In this document: one piece after another, positions 5,135 through 6,255 of the stretch | Numbering within the stretch: the first letter of the stretch is position 1 | Layout of the letters: every line of letters starts with the position of its first letter | NCBI GenBank assembly: GCA_011372825.1 | Contig: DSAK01000028.1 | Location: 1-6,255 of the forward strand | DNA length: 6,255 nt | Source of the DNA: Campylobacterota bacterium | GTDB lineage: Bacteria > Campylobacterota > Campylobacteria > Campylobacterales > Sulfurovaceae | Reading direction: 5' to 3' | Program-made: the position numbers and the translations under genes | Notes under the pieces: generated by a model | Seen by the model: only the letters and a program-made list of their open reading frames with translations | Told to the model about the DNA's origin: nothing | Database searches by the model: none

Positions 5135-5296
5135 GATGTCATAATACTCATATATACTCTACTCACTCAAAGAGTATTTCTGTCTATATATCTATGCTTT
5201 ATTGCTAAAAAATGGTTTAAAAGGGTATGTGTTTTATGGGAAGATTTAATATATGATTGTGAAGCTTATGAGGAATTTAGAGGGTATCCACACTGA
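5096..5296 (+). pseudogene. Possible gene remnant: open frame with no start codon
   Basis: This frame stays open for 66 codons to TGA (5294-5296) yet has no ATG, GTG or TTG. Its end reads protein-like: AKKWFKRVCVLWEDLI followed by YDCEAYEEFRGYPH. The last segment loosely recalls a stretch found in some IS5-type transposases (VEAYKxRFGYYPE), but the match is short and from memory. It may be the tail of a deleted gene or chance. Confidence is low. Confidence 0.15.
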
Positions 5297-5306
5297 AGCT
5301 CCTCTT

Positions 5307-5378
5307 AGCGTCACCCTGAGAAAACGCAAAGGGTCTCTCATAGAGCCCTCTCTTTGGAAGTTGCATCCAAAGAGAGGT
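5307..5378. repeat. Compound palindromic element with a perfect 12-bp stem
   Basis: CCTCTCTTTGGA (5347-5358) and TCCAAAGAGAGG (5366-5377) form a perfect 12-bp stem around a 7-nt loop. Just before it, GGG-T-CTCT (5331-5338) pairs with AGAGCCC (5342-5348) around a 3-nt loop. ACCCT (5313-5317) can instead pair with AGGGT (5330-5334). The stems compete because they share the GGG and CCC blocks. The phrase CACCCTGAG...AAGGGTCTC resembles short interspersed palindromes I recall from many bacterial genomes. On the - strand it begins 10 nt after the stop of the secreted-protein gene, so it may end that transcript, although no T run follows. Confidence 0.6.
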
Positions 5379-5387
5379 AGAAAAACT

Positions 5388-6255
5388 TTAAAGACCTGTG
5401 CTAATTATCTGATCATCTACTCTAAGAGTGATACTATCTACTCCATTGGTGTAGACATTCTCAATAACTCCATTGTTAGAGCTATTAGATACAAGGTTCC
5501 AACCACTTGTATCAACATTTAAAGTATCTTGATTATCACCTGTTATAAGAAGTGTATTGTTCTCATCTGTCATATTTAGCACATCATCAAGTGTGAGATT
5601 TGTGATGGAGTTTGCTGCATCGTTATCCATATCAATTACTTCTATATTTGCAATAGTTGCTACATCTAGTATCTCATTGCTGAAATCTATCTCTTGATCA
5701 CTCAACAATATGAGTGTATCATATCCATCTCCACCATCAATCACTGCTGTTGGATTATAGATAATCTCATTATCATCTGCATCACCTATTAATGAAGGAT
5801 TGAAAGTAAAGATATGCATATCCACATCAAACTCTAACTCATTATTAAGTGTGTCACTTACTTTTACACCAAAACTTTGTTTGCTATCGATATCAAACTC
5901 ATTCTTTTTCACGGTATAGCTATACTCACCTGTAGCAAAATCGATAGTAAAATTCCCCTTGCCATCAATTGTTACATTGCTTAGAGAGTTTGTGTATTTG
6001 ATTCCATCAATTGTAATAGAGTCAATAGTGACATCAGAATCAGATTTTATTAAATCAAACACATTACCTTTAACTACTTCTTTTTGCGCAAGTGTTGCTG
6101 TTAATTCAGCAGCATTATCTTTTACGAAGTAAGCTTCGCCATCATAGGCACCGGCTAGCATTTTTAGATAATTCTTGGCAGTAGAATTTAAATTATTACC
6201 TATACCTACCGTCGTAGTCACACCATTTGTCTGATTTGTAGTAAAATCTTTCCAC
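5388..6255 (-). CDS. C-terminal part of a large type I secreted adhesin-like protein (5' end cut off by window)
   Basis: The frame is open to the window edge, so the GTG at 6221 is internal and the gene is longer. The visible 288 residues begin with the end of a vWA-like domain (GVTTTVGIGNN at 11-21, then a helix and AYFVKDNAAEL). A beta-rich domain follows with GKGNFTIDFATGEYSYTV and FGVKVSDTLNNELEF, like the repeat domains of giant surface adhesins. A calcium-type RTX motif, DGGDGYDTL, lies at 5712-5738. The end (IEVIDMDN, TNLTLDDVLNMTDENNTLLITGD, VDSITLRVDDQI) is typical of type I secretion C-terminal targeting regions. The fragment is rich in D and N and has no cysteine, as expected of calcium-stabilised secreted proteins. 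The transporter genes are not in the window. It would act at the cell surface or outside, probably in attachment or biofilm. Translation ends at TAA (5388-5390), followed by a palindromic element. Confidence 0.85.
   Translation of the reverse strand, partial: WKDFTTNQTNGVTTTVGIGNNLNSTAKNYLKMLAGAYDGEAYFVKDNAAELTATLAQKEVVKGNVFDLIKSDSDVTIDSITIDGIKYTNSLSNVTIDGKGNFTIDFATGEYSYTVKKNEFDIDSKQSFGVKVSDTLNNELEFDVDMHIFTFNPSLIGDADDNEIIYNPTAVIDGGDGYDTLILLSDQEIDFSNEILDVATIANIEVIDMDNDAANSITNLTLDDVLNMTDENNTLLITGDNQDTLNVDTSGWNLVSNSSNNGVIENVYTNGVDSITLRVDDQIISTGL

Larger units (their letters stand above)
4968..5387. other. 420-bp intergenic stretch without a convincing intact gene
   Basis: Between the DsrE-family promoter and the end of the secreted-protein gene no frame has both a good ribosome binding site and family features. 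The stretch contains a run of seven A (4984-4990), a possible - strand transcript (4984-5134), a + strand open frame lacking a start codon (5096-5296) and a palindromic element (5307-5378). These are listed separately. The remainder is AT-rich and featureless to me. Confidence 0.6.

Noticed and set aside
5307..5378. CRISPR array reading of the palindromic element
   Set aside because: There is only one copy of each stem and no regularly spaced direct repeats.
5253..5522. + strand 89-codon frame through the palindromic element
   Set aside because: It runs through inverted repeats and then antisense to the secreted-protein gene, so it is unlikely to be coding.

Overview
The window looks like chromosomal DNA from a Campylobacterota (Epsilonproteobacteria) bacterium, probably a free-living sulfur- or hydrogen-oxidising type. 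This is inferred from the low G+C content, the short ExbB/ExbD pair, and the long form of EF-Ts (352 residues) beside rpsB. A small secreted DsrE-like protein and a type I secreted, calcium-binding adhesin end also fit. No genus can be named from sequence alone.

Layout. Bases 1-1342 (+ strand) hold a TonB-system block: the 3' end of a tonB-like gene, a 232-bp gap, then overlapping exbB and exbD. The gap contains a good sigma70-type promoter (388-416) bracketed by two Fur-box matches (366-380 and 418-432), so exbBD is probably repressed by iron-loaded Fur. ExbB starts at TTG. TonB carries the stored energy of the ExbB/ExbD proton channel to outer-membrane receptors. Here tonB lies upstream of exbB and apart from it, whereas many related loci have exbB-exbD-tonB.

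Bases 1540-2406 (+) encode an unusual protein: an N-terminal PDC/Cache-like sensory domain with no membrane segment before it, followed by four predicted membrane helices. The sensor therefore appears to be cytoplasmic. A perfect hairpin (2405-2428) separates it from the convergent - strand genes.

Bases 2453-4309 (-) are the translation operon rpsB-tsf (ribosomal protein S2, then elongation factor Ts), with 3 nt between stop and start. A probable promoter lies at 4366-4393. Upstream on the same strand, 4494-4913 encodes a secreted DsrE-family protein with its own terminator-like hairpin and a perfect 8+8 inverted repeat over its promoter region.

Bases 4968-5387 contain no convincing intact gene. 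They hold a possible small-RNA or decayed-repeat segment, an open + strand frame without a start codon, and a compact palindromic element with a perfect 12-bp stem just past the last gene. Bases 5388-6255 (-) are the C-terminal end of a large secreted protein: the end of a vWA-like domain, a beta-rich repeat-like domain, one RTX-type calcium motif and a type I secretion end. The window cuts off its N-terminal part.

The strongest points for a second look are the Fur-bracketed exbBD promoter, the cytoplasmic PDC plus four-helix protein, the inverted repeat before the DsrE gene, and the intergenic element at 5307-5378. I did not find a clearly new multi-gene system.
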